This document shows positions 13,136 to 25,096 of a DNA stretch of 64,000 bases, in pieces; position 1 is the first letter of the stretch, and each line of letters starts with the position of its first letter. A program made the translations under genes and the position numbers. The DNA lies in assembly GCF_000389635.1 (NCBI RefSeq), contig NC_021182.1, positions 124,001 through 188,000 of the forward strand. The letters are read 5' to 3'. The notes under the pieces are model-generated. The model made no database searches, had not been told where the DNA came from, and saw only the letters and a program-made list of their open reading frames with translations. The stretch comes from Clostridium pasteurianum BC1. GTDB lineage: Bacteria > Bacillota > Clostridia > Clostridiales > Clostridiaceae.

Positions 13136-13798
13136 ATGAATAATGATAATTTAAATAAGCTAAAAAAATCTTTTCCTAAAATTATAGATATAAGCGGGAG
13201 AGGTGAATTTTTTAATTCTTCGGTTTTGATTCCTTTGATTCTAATAAAAGAAGAATATTATTTTATATTCCAAAAGAGAAGTAAAAACATAAGTCAAGCA
13301 GGGGAAATATGTTTTCCAGGTGGTAAAATTGATCCTGCAATTGATAAGGATTCACAAGAAACTGCATTGAGAGAAACTTATGAAGAATTTTCCATAAGAA
13401 AAGAAAAAATAAATATTATAGGCAGGATGAATACAGTATTTTCACCAATAGGAGCTATGGTAGATGGATATGTAGGTATATTAAATATTAAAGATTTACA
13501 AGAAATAAAAATTAATATTTCTGAGGTTCAATATATTTTTACTGTGCCTGTATCATTTTTTGAAAAAAACAAACCCGAAAAATACTATGTTAATATAAAG
13601 GCCCATCCATCTATTATTGATAGCAATGGAAAAGAAACCTTATTACTACCTTATGATGAACTTAATTTGCCGAAGATTTATTCAAAGCCTTGGGGAAATT
13701 ATAAACATAGCATTTATGCGTATAAATATAAAGAAGAAGTTATATGGGGATTAACAGCAAGGTTTATTTTTGATATTATTGAAATATTAAAAAATTAA
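13136..13798 (+). CDS. Nudix hydrolase, CoA diphosphatase-like
   Basis: A 220-aa Nudix enzyme. FQKRSKNISQAGEICFPGG (residues 45-63) matches the motif that marks the CoA-pyrophosphatase subgroup, which cleaves CoA or oxidised CoA to phosphopantetheine and 3',5'-ADP. The Nudix helix follows with ALRETYEEF, giving catalytic Arg79, Glu80, Glu83 and Glu84. The last position, usually Gly before a hydrophobic residue, is Ser here. GGAGTGTGAAGGG precedes the ATG. The gene stands alone and is convergent with the SIR2-like gene 19 bp downstream, without an obvious terminator. Family is certain; the CoA substrate is an inference from the motif. Confidence 0.85.
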   Translation: MNNDNLNKLKKSFPKIIDISGRGEFFNSSVLIPLILIKEEYYFIFQKRSKNISQAGEICFPGGKIDPAIDKDSQETALRETYEEFSIRKEKINIIGRMNTVFSPIGAMVDGYVGILNIKDLQEIKINISEVQYIFTVPVSFFEKNKPEKYYVNIKAHPSIIDSNGKETLLLPYDELNLPKIYSKPWGNYKHSIYAYKYKEEVIWGLTARFIFDIIEILKN

Positions 13799-13817
13799 AT
13801 ATAATAAAATAAATATT

Positions 13818-14915
13818 TCAAATTGACATAACTTGGGTATTGTCTAGAAATTCACTCAAATCATTGCATACAAGTGCAGGTTTATTATAATGAGTAAGTT
13901 GTTTTACTGTATTTATAACTGAAGTATTTGGATCTACAATTATTAAATTATCTAGTCTGTTAAATTCAAAGGCCTCCAATAAAAGTTTTTTTATGCCAAA
14001 ATCTGTTGGAGGAAAAGAATAACCGATAACTATAAGAGTTTTGCAGCAAGATAAAATCTCTTTAGCGCCATCCCATAAAGTGGAGATTATGTCTTGAGAA
14101 TAATCTTTATACAAGACGGGAGGTATTATAAGAGGGTCTACTATTAAATTATTGTCAGTGTGCTCATTAAAGTATCTGTTGGTATCAGCTAATATAAATT
14201 GAGCTTTTTTACAATTCACATCATTTCTATAATTTTTAAATAAAGTGTATTCACTTGCAGGTATACATTTGAACCAATTTAACGATCCATGAAGTTTTAA
14301 AATATTCCAATTATATAAAGAACTGTTTGACATATTATAAAAATCCTCTTTCTTTATATAGGTTATACCATTATTTTTTATTCTTTGTATTTTATCAAAT
14401 TTCACTCCATAGCTAAGAAATGAATTCCACTTATTGCTGGATACAGTTTCTATTGCTGTTTCTAGGTTGCAGTCATAGTTAAAGGTAAGAATGTTTGGTT
14501 CCCTGCTGTATATAAGTGAAGCAAAACTTAGCATTAAATTGGATGAATTACTGAAAGATTCAAATTCGCATAGGCTTTCTATAAAAATAAATTTTAATGT
14601 GGAATTTATCTTTAGCAAATTAGTTATCAGTTCTTGGTCATTATTGTTGGAGGCTTCCAATAGTTGCAGTTGTAGTAATGTAAAACATTCCTCTAAATCA
14701 AAGTCACCATAGAGAAGACTTTTTTTTGACTTTTTCCAATATTTATATATATAATCGTATACCAGTTGTGTTTTTTCCTCTGAAATATTTGATTTTTTAT
14801 TCTTTAATATATTGTTGAAAAAGTTTGTTGAAAGAGGTGGCTTTAATCCGTTAATATTTTTTACGCATTGATTAAAGCCAGCTCCTAGTATGTAAGTAGT
14901 TCCATTTTTTATCAT
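13818..14915 (-). CDS. Stand-alone SIR2-like domain protein (possible NADase, defence-type)
   Basis: 365 aa. The N-terminal YILGAGFN (Gly11-Ala-Gly) is the NAD-binding start of SIR2-like domains. LTFNYDCNLE (Asn146, Asp148) and ILKLHGSLNW (His209) match the conserved Asn and His, and VIGYSFPPTDFG (298-306) and IIVDPN complete the Rossmann pattern. The zinc-binding Cys pairs of deacylase sirtuins are missing, unlike the CobB protein at 54618-55343. Proteins of this SIR2_2-like type act as NAD-degrading effectors in several phage-defence systems (Thoeris, DSR, short Argonaute pairs). Here there is no recognisable partner gene. No good ribosome binding site precedes the ATG, so expression may be weak. 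Confidence 0.75.
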   Translation of the reverse strand: MIKNGTTYILGAGFNQCVKNINGLKPPLSTNFFNNILKNKKSNISEEKTQLVYDYIYKYWKKSKKSLLYGDFDLEECFTLLQLQLLEASNNNDQELITNLLKINSTLKFIFIESLCEFESFSNSSNLMLSFASLIYSREPNILTFNYDCNLETAIETVSSNKWNSFLSYGVKFDKIQRIKNNGITYIKKEDFYNMSNSSLYNWNILKLHGSLNWFKCIPASEYTLFKNYRNDVNCKKAQFILADTNRYFNEHTDNNLIVDPLIIPPVLYKDYSQDIISTLWDGAKEILSCCKTLIVIGYSFPPTDFGIKKLLLEAFEFNRLDNLIIVDPNTSVINTVKQLTHYNKPALVCNDLSEFLDNTQVMSI

Positions 14916-15034
14916 ATCGTTTTTTACTGCTTAAAAGAGATATTAGTATAACATTAAAGATATTATTATGAAAAATTATATCTTCAATGAAGTTTTAATA
15001 TGTTATATAGCAGTTATTTCCTTCCTATAATTTT

Positions 15035-15312
15035 ATTTATCCAATGGCTAGCCGCTGTAACACTCCACAGCACTCTGTGAAAGCGAACAAATACAAAATA
15101 AATTTTGTTTTGCCTGCTTGCACACAGGGAAAGCGATTCACACAAAATCAAGATTTTGGTTCTCTGCTTGCACGCTGTGAAAGTGATTCACACAAAATTA
15201 AAAATTTTGGTTCTCTACTTTTCTAAAGGTGGAGATAACATCGGCACATCCCTGGATAATTCAGCTAAACTCAGTGGAAATATAAACTCCCACTGAGTAA
15301 GATTCATTGATA
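15035..15312 (+). repeat. Structured intergenic repeat, copy R3 (type A, three tandem units)
   Basis: The longest copy, 278 bp. After the core ATTTATCCAATGGCTAGCCG come three tandem units of 50, 50 and 51 bp, at about 15070-15220. Each begins GCAC, has GAAAG(C/T)GA, and folds ACAAAAT against ATTTTG(G/T) before ending CTGCTT or CTACTT. Then come AAAGGTGGAGATAACATCGG, ACATCCCTGGATAATTC and the type A end hairpin. It lies between the SIR2-like gene and operon 2, and is divergent from the former. Confidence 0.9.
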
Positions 15313-15664
15313 GTTTTACCATTATGAAAAAATATATTATACTTAAGTTTTAAAAATAATTTAGCCTGTAATTTATGGTGCTGTGATTTTATAATGTATC
15401 ATATCAAGATAACATAAAATATAGCTTGGAATTAAAAATAAAACTGATATTATGGATGAAAATTATCTGTCATGTGTGTTGGTTACAGAGAGTGTTTATT
15501 TAAATAAATGTATCTATACATTAGGCTTGCTGAAGGTTTGTTGAGAAAAATTTAAAAATAAAAGATATTTACATATAAGTCAAACATAATAATGGTTATA
15601 ATAATTGTTTTTAGTCATTCATAAAAAGTAAATTATAGATTATAAAATAAATTTGAAAAAATTG
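15313..15664. other. Non-coding region upstream of rRNA operon 2
   Basis: About 350 bp of AT-rich sequence between repeat R3 and the operon 2 promoter. I see no gene, no strong hairpin and no clear second promoter. Confidence 0.4.
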
Positions 15665-15693
15665 TTGACAGGATGTCTAAATAATGATATTAT
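15665..15693 (+). promoter_or_regulatory. rRNA operon 2 promoter
   Basis: TTGACA (15665-15670), 17-bp spacer, TATTAT (15688-15693). The -10 box has one mismatch relative to operons 1 and 4. The conserved leader with CTGTCAGATGACAG and boxA follows. Confidence 0.85.
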
Positions 15694-15825
15694 ATAAAAG
15701 CTGTCAGATGACAGGAATTGATCTTTGAAAATTAAACAGAGTATAAGAATAAAACAAACCAGCAATTCTTTAGATTTTAAGAAATTGAAATCAAGAGTAA
15801 CAAATTCTTCAGTAAAATGGAGAAG

Positions 15826-15983
15826 GCATCTGAAAATAAATAATAAGCAAAGATGCGACGTATATTTTGAATCATACAAGGAAACAGGTTCTGATGATAG
15901 TCAGTGCTATCTGAAGGTTCTGTTGACGTAGTAGGATTTAAAATAGACTAGCATACTGGCTATTTATTTCTTTGAAGATGCCG
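15826..15983 (+). repeat. 158-bp insertion in the leader of rRNA operon 2
   Basis: Operon 1 reads GGAGAAG directly into CAAAGCGATGAGC. In operon 2 the same two sequences are separated by 158 bp. The insert has imperfect terminal inverted repeats (GGCATCT...TAAATA at the left, TATTTATTTC...AGATGCC at the right) and an internal hairpin GATAG/CTATC near 15896-15911. It should be transcribed as part of the pre-16S leader. Its origin is unknown; a small mobile element is the simplest reading. Confidence 0.75.
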
Positions 15984-16011
15984 CAAAGCGATGAGCTAAC
16001 ATCAAACTTAT

Positions 16012-17525
<1,514 letters not shown>

Positions 17526-17756
17526 TAAGCATGGTAGGATAACTACTGTGATATGGTTGTTTAACTCTTATCTCTGTTTAATTTTGAGAGATCAATATCT
17601 CTTAAATGTACTTTGAAAATTGCATAGTGAAACAAAAAGTAAAGTAAAATAATAAAACAAATATCCTTTGTATAATTAATCTTTATCTTTAATAAAATGA
17701 AGATTAAAACAAAATAAAAGACTAAACTCGAAAAGCTAACGCTTAAGAGTATAACA

Positions 17757-20656
<2,900 letters not shown>

Positions 20657-20775
20657 TATTTAAATAAATTACTAAAGTGTATATTAGTATACAATATTAT
20701 ATTTTACTTTTACCCTTTACTATGCAATTTTGAGAGTACATTTTAATTCTTAATTTTAACTCTCAATTTAATATA

Positions 20776-20892
20776 TCCAGTGTCTATGACTTAGAGGTAA
20801 CACCCGTTCCCATTCCGAACACGAAGGTTAAGCTCTTATGTGCTGATGGTACTGCAGGGGTAGCCCTGTGGAAGAGTAGGTCGATGCTGGGT
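20776..20892 (+). rRNA. rrf: 5S ribosomal RNA, operon 2
   Basis: Same 117-nt sequence as operon 1, including CCCGTTCCCATTCC. Confidence 0.95.
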
Positions 20893-20897
20893 TCTTA

Positions 20898-20925
20898 TTG
20901 AAAGAGATTTCTCTCTTTCAATATT
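20898..20925 (+). terminator. Hairpin between 5S and tRNA-Lys
   Basis: A perfect 10-bp stem TTGAAAGAGA/TCTCTTTCAA (20898-20921) is followed by a weak T-rich tail TATTTTATT. It may be a leaky terminator or a processing hairpin, since tRNA-Lys follows closely and has no promoter of its own that I can see. Confidence 0.5.
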
Positions 20926-20944
20926 TTATTCTAAATTAATATTT

Positions 20945-21020
20945 GGTTTACTAGCTCAGTTGGTAGAGCACATGACTTTTAATCATGTTGTCCGGGGTTC
21001 GATTCCCCGGTAAGCCACCA
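20945..21020 (+). tRNA. tRNA-Lys (TTT)
   Basis: A 76-nt cloverleaf with encoded CCA. The acceptor GGTTTAC pairs with GTAAGCC. The anticodon stem CATGA/TCATG encloses CTTTTAA, giving anticodon TTT. It replaces the tRNA-Phe found after operons 1 and 4. Confidence 0.97.
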
Positions 21021-21022
21021 AG

Positions 21023-21051
21023 AAACATCCTTATTCTAAGGATGTTTTTTA
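21023..21051 (+). terminator. Terminator of rRNA operon 2 / tRNA-Lys
   Basis: The stem AACATCCTTA/TAAGGATGTT is followed by six T, directly after the tRNA. Confidence 0.9.
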
Positions 21052-21452
21052 TTTATTTACTGACTAAATGTGTTTAAATAAAAAATAAAATTTAAACATT
21101 TAATATTTTTACTTATTTTACGAGTAATATATTAATGGCTATAATCCTAAAATCATATATAAATTTAAAACTTGTGGTAAATTTTAAAATAAAAATGTAT
21201 AATAACATTAGGGAAATTATTAAAAATGACCTATATTCTGAACAAGATTATAGGTTATTTTATTTAAATATGTAGATTAATTTTTTATTTTCTTGTAATA
21301 TAAATTAGAAAGTTAATTTATACTAGTGTAATATTTAACCTATTTAAATGGTATATGAATTAAGTTATAGGTCTAAAATATTTATTAGGTTTGGTATATG
21401 AAAAAGTAGCCATATTTATTTAAGTATGGCTTATAGAAAAGGAGTGTTTAAA
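21052..21452. other. Non-coding AT-rich region
   Basis: About 400 bp between the operon 2 terminator and the next gene. I see no reading frame with a ribosome binding site, no RNA gene and no member of the repeat family. Confidence 0.4.
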
Positions 21453-21779
21453 ATGAAAGTGTTTCAAGATCTTGTTAAAGAAACATTAGAACTTCGTGAT
21501 TTAGAAGAATTAGAATCAGCAGCAGATTTATTTCAATTTGGAATAGAAAAAGGGTATTATAATAAAAGGCAGGCTGATGAATTTAATAATATTTACTGGA
21601 AGGTTAAAAATAAGTGTCTAGGATATGCTATTGCAGATGTTGTAAAGGGCAATACCTTAGATATTATAAGTATAGTTACTAATGCCCCAGCAGATATAAA
21701 GGACAATAGAAATGAACTTATTGGATATGTAAATTCTAGATTAAAGGCACTCAAGGGAAAAGTAACAGGAATCAGATAA
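21453..21779 (+). CDS. Hypothetical protein, mostly alpha-helical (108 aa)
   Basis: 108 aa starting MKVFQDLVKETLE. The sequence alternates charged and hydrophobic residues in helical patterns (residues 1-30 and 34-60), with no signal peptide, membrane segment or metal motif. I do not recognise the family. AAAAGGAGTG sits 8 nt before this ATG; an earlier in-frame ATG at 21426 would add nine residues but has no ribosome binding site. It is monocistronic, with a hairpin after it. A cytoplasmic role is likely only because nothing points elsewhere. Confidence 0.7.
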   Translation: MKVFQDLVKETLELRDLEELESAADLFQFGIEKGYYNKRQADEFNNIYWKVKNKCLGYAIADVVKGNTLDIISIVTNAPADIKDNRNELIGYVNSRLKALKGKVTGIR

Positions 21780-21785
21780 TTATTA

Positions 21786-21847
21786 TATAATGGATGAGCT
21801 ATTTAAATAAAAATTAAAACTTTTACTAAATAGTTATATCCATTATA
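21786..21847. terminator. Inverted repeat after the 108-aa gene
   Basis: ATAATGGAT...GCTATTTA pairs with TAAATAG...ATCCATTAT across a loop of about 20 nt. There is no long T-tract, so termination is likely but not certain. Confidence 0.5.
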
Positions 21848-22039
21848 GGTAAGTTTTTGTCATTTTAATGTTTATATATAAGTTGCAATTAAGATTGTAA
21901 ATTTAATCAATAATATTTAATAGAGGAAGTCTAAAAAATAGCCATTTTATGGTGACGCTGATTATTACAACATATGTAATAAAATTTATATAACTAGTTT
22001 ATAAAACAAATAAATAATGAATTTCTAAGGAGACTTTTA

Positions 22040-22948
22040 ATGAGGAAAGGGACAGGATCTAGTTTAGCACTTTTAATTGCGGCTGCTATATGGGGATTTG
22101 CCTTTGTTGCACAAAGAGTTGGCATGAAATATATTGGACCATTTACCTTTACTGGTATAAGATTTGCATTAGGGGCCATATCATTAATTCCGCTCATGAT
22201 TTTTTATAATAATAAAGATGAAAAGGTGAAGATTAAAAATATCAAAGGTAATAATAATTTACTAGGTGGAGTTATTATCGGTATAGTTCTTTTTTTTGCA
22301 GCATCCTTTCAACAAGTTGGACTCATAGGTACATCGGCAGGAAAGGCGGCTTTTATAACAGGACTATATATAGTATTTGTTCCAATACTTGGACTGTTTT
22401 TAAGACATCATATTAAAGCTAATACGTGGATTGGTGCTCTAATAGCAGTAGTAGGCTTGTATTTTTTATGTGTTACAAATAGATTTAGTATATCATATAG
22501 CGATATGCTTGAACTTGCCAGCGCTTTTCTTTTTGCAATACATATACTTTTGATAGATTATTTTTCTCAAAAAATTAACGTATTAAAATTGGCATTTTTC
22601 CAATTTATAACTTGTTCAATTTTAAGTATGATAACGGCTGTATTTATTGAACATATAACTGCCAGTGGAATTTTACAAGCATTAATACCTATTCTTTATG
22701 GAGGTATATGCTCTGTAGGGATAGCTTATACCTTACAAATTGTTGGGCAAAAGAATGCTGAGCCTTCCCATGCAGCAATTATATGTAGCATGGAAACCGT
22801 ATTTGCTACTATTGGAGGAATTTTGATTCTAAATGAGCAGTTGGGAGTTAAAGGAAGTATAGGATGTCTACTTATGCTTACGGGAATGATATTATCTCAA
22901 TTAAAAAGCAATAGGCAAGAGGATGTAGAAATTGAATCTGCCTGCTAA
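22040..22948 (+). CDS. DMT-superfamily (EamA) permease
   Basis: 302 aa with about ten hydrophobic helices in two homologous halves, the layout of EamA drug/metabolite transporters. The first helix has the characteristic LIAAAIWGFAFVAQR. The second half ends with a family-typical segment, SMETVFATIGGILILNEQLG (about residues 253-272), where the Glu of SMETVFA is conserved. Members export amino acids, sugars, nucleosides or drugs by proton exchange across the cytoplasmic membrane. The substrate cannot be told. CTAAGGAGAC sets the start. The gene stands alone, with no regulator beside it. Confidence 0.88.
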   Translation: MRKGTGSSLALLIAAAIWGFAFVAQRVGMKYIGPFTFTGIRFALGAISLIPLMIFYNNKDEKVKIKNIKGNNNLLGGVIIGIVLFFAASFQQVGLIGTSAGKAAFITGLYIVFVPILGLFLRHHIKANTWIGALIAVVGLYFLCVTNRFSISYSDMLELASAFLFAIHILLIDYFSQKINVLKLAFFQFITCSILSMITAVFIEHITASGILQALIPILYGGICSVGIAYTLQIVGQKNAEPSHAAIICSMETVFATIGGILILNEQLGVKGSIGCLLMLTGMILSQLKSNRQEDVEIESAC

Positions 22949-23159
22949 ATATAATCTTCTAATCATTCTATAGAGTAAAAAAGTTTTAATCTATAGAAAT
23001 AATTAAATCGCAATAAGATGTAAATAAATTTTTATTACACAATCTATAATATTTACTGCATTAATTATTTGTATATATGGTGAATAAATTTTTTTACTGC
23101 ATTTTTTATGAGTAATAATATGATAGTATAATTTAGCTATTGAAAGGAGAGTCTTTAAA

Positions 23160-23963
23160 TTGAATGAAATAACAATGTTGGGAACTGGAGCTGCAATGGT
23201 TACAAAATGCTATAATACTTGCTTTACAATTTCAAGTAAAGATGAGTATTTTCTTGTGGATACAGGCGGCGGCAATATGATTCTTTCAAACTTGGAAAAA
23301 GCAGATATACCTATAAATAAAATTCACAATGTGTTTATATCCCATAGCCACAATGATCATATAACTGGGATTGTATGGATAATAAGGGCAGTGGCACAAC
23401 AGATTATTAATGGGAATTATCATGGTAAGCTTTATATCTATTGTCATAAAGATGTAATAGATATAATAAGAACCATAAGCAATTTATTATTACAGAAAAA
23501 ATTTGTGGATCATATTGATAAAGATATAATTTTTATAGAAATATATGATAAATGTATACTTGATATATTGGATATGCATCTTCAATGCTTTGATATTAGA
23601 AGTACAAAACTTCTTCAATTTGGATTTACAGCTAAGCTTAGCGATGGGAAGAAGTTAACTTTTCTTGGAGATGAGCCCTTTAATGAAAGTGTGTTTGATT
23701 ATGCGAATAAATCAAACTACCTTATGCATGAGGCCTTTTGTTTGTATTCTCAGAGAGAAAAGTTCAACCCTTATGAAAAACATCATTCCACAGTAAAGGA
23801 TGCCTGTGAGAATGCTTCAAAATTACAAGTAGAAAATGTTATATTATTTCATACAGAAGATAAAAATTTAAGTAAGAGAAAAGAATTGTATTCAGAAGAG
23901 GGACAAGAATACTTTAAGGGTAAAATAATAGTTCCTAATGATCTTGAGGTTATAGAACTTTAA
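23160..23963 (+). CDS. Metallo-beta-lactamase-fold hydrolase (RNase Z/phosphodiesterase-like)
   Basis: 267 aa. The start MLGTGAA followed by HSHNDHITG (His62, His64, Asp66, His67) is the zinc-binding HxHxDH of the MBL fold. Gly-Asp in FLGDEPFN (near 179) and FHTEDKN near the C terminus supply the remaining ligands. The layout is closest to the RNase Z/ElaC-like and cyclic-nucleotide phosphodiesterase groups, but a bona fide tRNase Z arm is not seen. The start is TTG, behind GAAAGGAGAG. It is cytoplasmic, and the substrate is unknown. It is monocistronic, between the DMT permease and the importer operon. Confidence 0.82.
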   Translation: MNEITMLGTGAAMVTKCYNTCFTISSKDEYFLVDTGGGNMILSNLEKADIPINKIHNVFISHSHNDHITGIVWIIRAVAQQIINGNYHGKLYIYCHKDVIDIIRTISNLLLQKKFVDHIDKDIIFIEIYDKCILDILDMHLQCFDIRSTKLLQFGFTAKLSDGKKLTFLGDEPFNESVFDYANKSNYLMHEAFCLYSQREKFNPYEKHHSTVKDACENASKLQVENVILFHTEDKNLSKRKELYSEEGQEYFKGKIIVPNDLEVIEL

Positions 23964-24113
23964 GATAATGATTATCTCACAAAAAGTATATTTAATAAAA
24001 GATATATACTATATAAAGTGAAGATTTCACATTGAAACCGCTATAAATCGTATATTGGAAATTAATTTACAATTTTTTGTGGTTTAATCATATTTATAGA
24101 CTTTTAATAAAAC

Positions 24114-24150
24114 AGGCATAAAAAGCTAGTGCTAACTTTTTATGCCTATT
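24114..24150. terminator. Inverted repeat, probable terminator
   Basis: A perfect 12-bp stem AGGCATAAAAAG/CTTTTTATGCCT is followed by a weak T-rich stretch. It lies 150 bp past the MBL-fold gene. Confidence 0.55.
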
Positions 24151-24245
24151 CTATTTACTATGAATTAGAATAAGTGAATAGGAAATTTAAGAATAATATT
24201 ATGGGCTAAATATTATAAGGTATACAGAGGGAAAATTATAAATTA

Positions 24246-24274
24246 TTGACAATGTTTACCCTACGTGGTATACT
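24246..24274 (+). promoter_or_regulatory. Promoter of the ABC-importer operon, with palindromes
   Basis: TTGACA (24246-24251), 17-bp spacer, TATACT (24269-24274). The spacer contains TACC CTACGT GGTA, an inverted repeat placed between -35 and -10 as in MerR-type promoters. CTTACAAAAAGTAA overlaps the start point. Either could be an operator. No regulator gene is adjacent. Confidence 0.65.
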
Positions 24275-24331
24275 TACAAAAAGTAAACAAATAAGAATAC
24301 TATGAAATTTGACTGATCAGATAACATGTAG

Positions 24332-24371
24332 GCCAAGCCTATATTTTAATATAAATATAAGCCTGGCTTTT
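24332..24371 (+). terminator. Terminator-like hairpin in the leader of the importer operon
   Basis: A 15-bp stem with two mismatches (GCCAAGCCTATATTT against AAATATAAGCCTGGC) is followed by TTTTATC. It lies about 55 nt after the predicted start point and 60 nt before the first gene, a position that suggests transcription attenuation. I do not recognise a known riboswitch in the roughly 50 nt before it. Confidence 0.55.
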
Positions 24372-24430
24372 ATCTATAATTTTTAATTATGTATCTAATT
24401 AATTCCAATCTTTAGAAAGGATATGCATTA

Positions 24431-25069
24431 ATGTTAAATGAAATTATTAAATTTTTACTAAGTAATGCCAAGCAATATTATACAGCTGTCCTTATACATA
24501 TATCCATAAGTATAACAGCTGTATTGATAAGTACTGCCATAGCTGTTCCCTTAGGAATATTATGCTCAAAAAGTTCAAAGATTCTCTATCCGGTAATGAA
24601 TTTTTTTAATTTCCTAAGAATTATTCCGAGCCTTGCCATACTGGTTTTGGCATTGCCTATACTTGGAACAGGTTTTACTCCTGCATTGGTTGCTTTAATA
24701 ATTCTCGCAGTACCTCCAATACTTATTAACACATATTTGGGTTTTAAAAATATTACTCCATCAATTATTGAAAGTGCAAAGGGAATGGGTATGGGCTATA
24801 GAGAATTACTTTTTAAAATCCAAGTTCCATTGGCAATGTCTTTGATAATTACCGGAGTTAGAACTTCTTCTGTGGAGGTTATAGCTAGTGCTACGCTGGC
24901 ATCCTATATAGGTGCTGGAGGATTAGGCGATTTTATATTTACTGGGTTAAGCATGAATGATTATACCATGCTGCTTGTAGGAGGAATATCCGTGGCAATT
25001 TTGTCTGTTATTGCAGAAATGATATTATTTTTTTTACAACAGGGAATTACAAGATATCAAAGAGATTGA
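24431..25069 (+). CDS. OpuC-type ABC importer permease (OpuCB-like)
   Basis: 212 aa with five to six hydrophobic helices. The cytoplasmic EAA loop reads ESAKGMGMGYRELLFKIQVP, the contact point for the ATPase in binding-protein-dependent importers. The length and the sequence LRIIPSLAILVLALPILG match permeases of the glycine betaine/choline/carnitine (quaternary amine) family. It is the first gene of a permease, binding protein, ATPase, permease set. The start ATG follows AGAAAGGATATGC. Substrates in this family are compatible solutes or their precursors; the neighbouring sulfur gene leaves room for another one. Confidence 0.88.
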   Translation: MLNEIIKFLLSNAKQYYTAVLIHISISITAVLISTAIAVPLGILCSKSSKILYPVMNFFNFLRIIPSLAILVLALPILGTGFTPALVALIILAVPPILINTYLGFKNITPSIIESAKGMGMGYRELLFKIQVPLAMSLIITGVRTSSVEVIASATLASYIGAGGLGDFIFTGLSMNDYTMLLVGGISVAILSVIAEMILFFLQQGITRYQRD

Positions 25070-25096
25070 AAATAATTATTTAGGAGAGTGTTAAAT

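Noticed and set aside
15070-15220. Possible CRISPR array in R3
   Set aside because: The 50-bp units follow each other without unique spacers, are only three, and no cas genes are present.
15044-15296. Open frames of 60-63 aa inside repeat R3, and a similar one in R4
   Set aside because: They are translations of the 50-bp hairpin units with no start signals; the structure explains the sequence better than coding does.
15725-15931. A 68-aa frame across the operon 2 leader and its insertion
   Set aside because: It lies in the rRNA leader, begins without a ribosome binding site and spans the insertion boundary.
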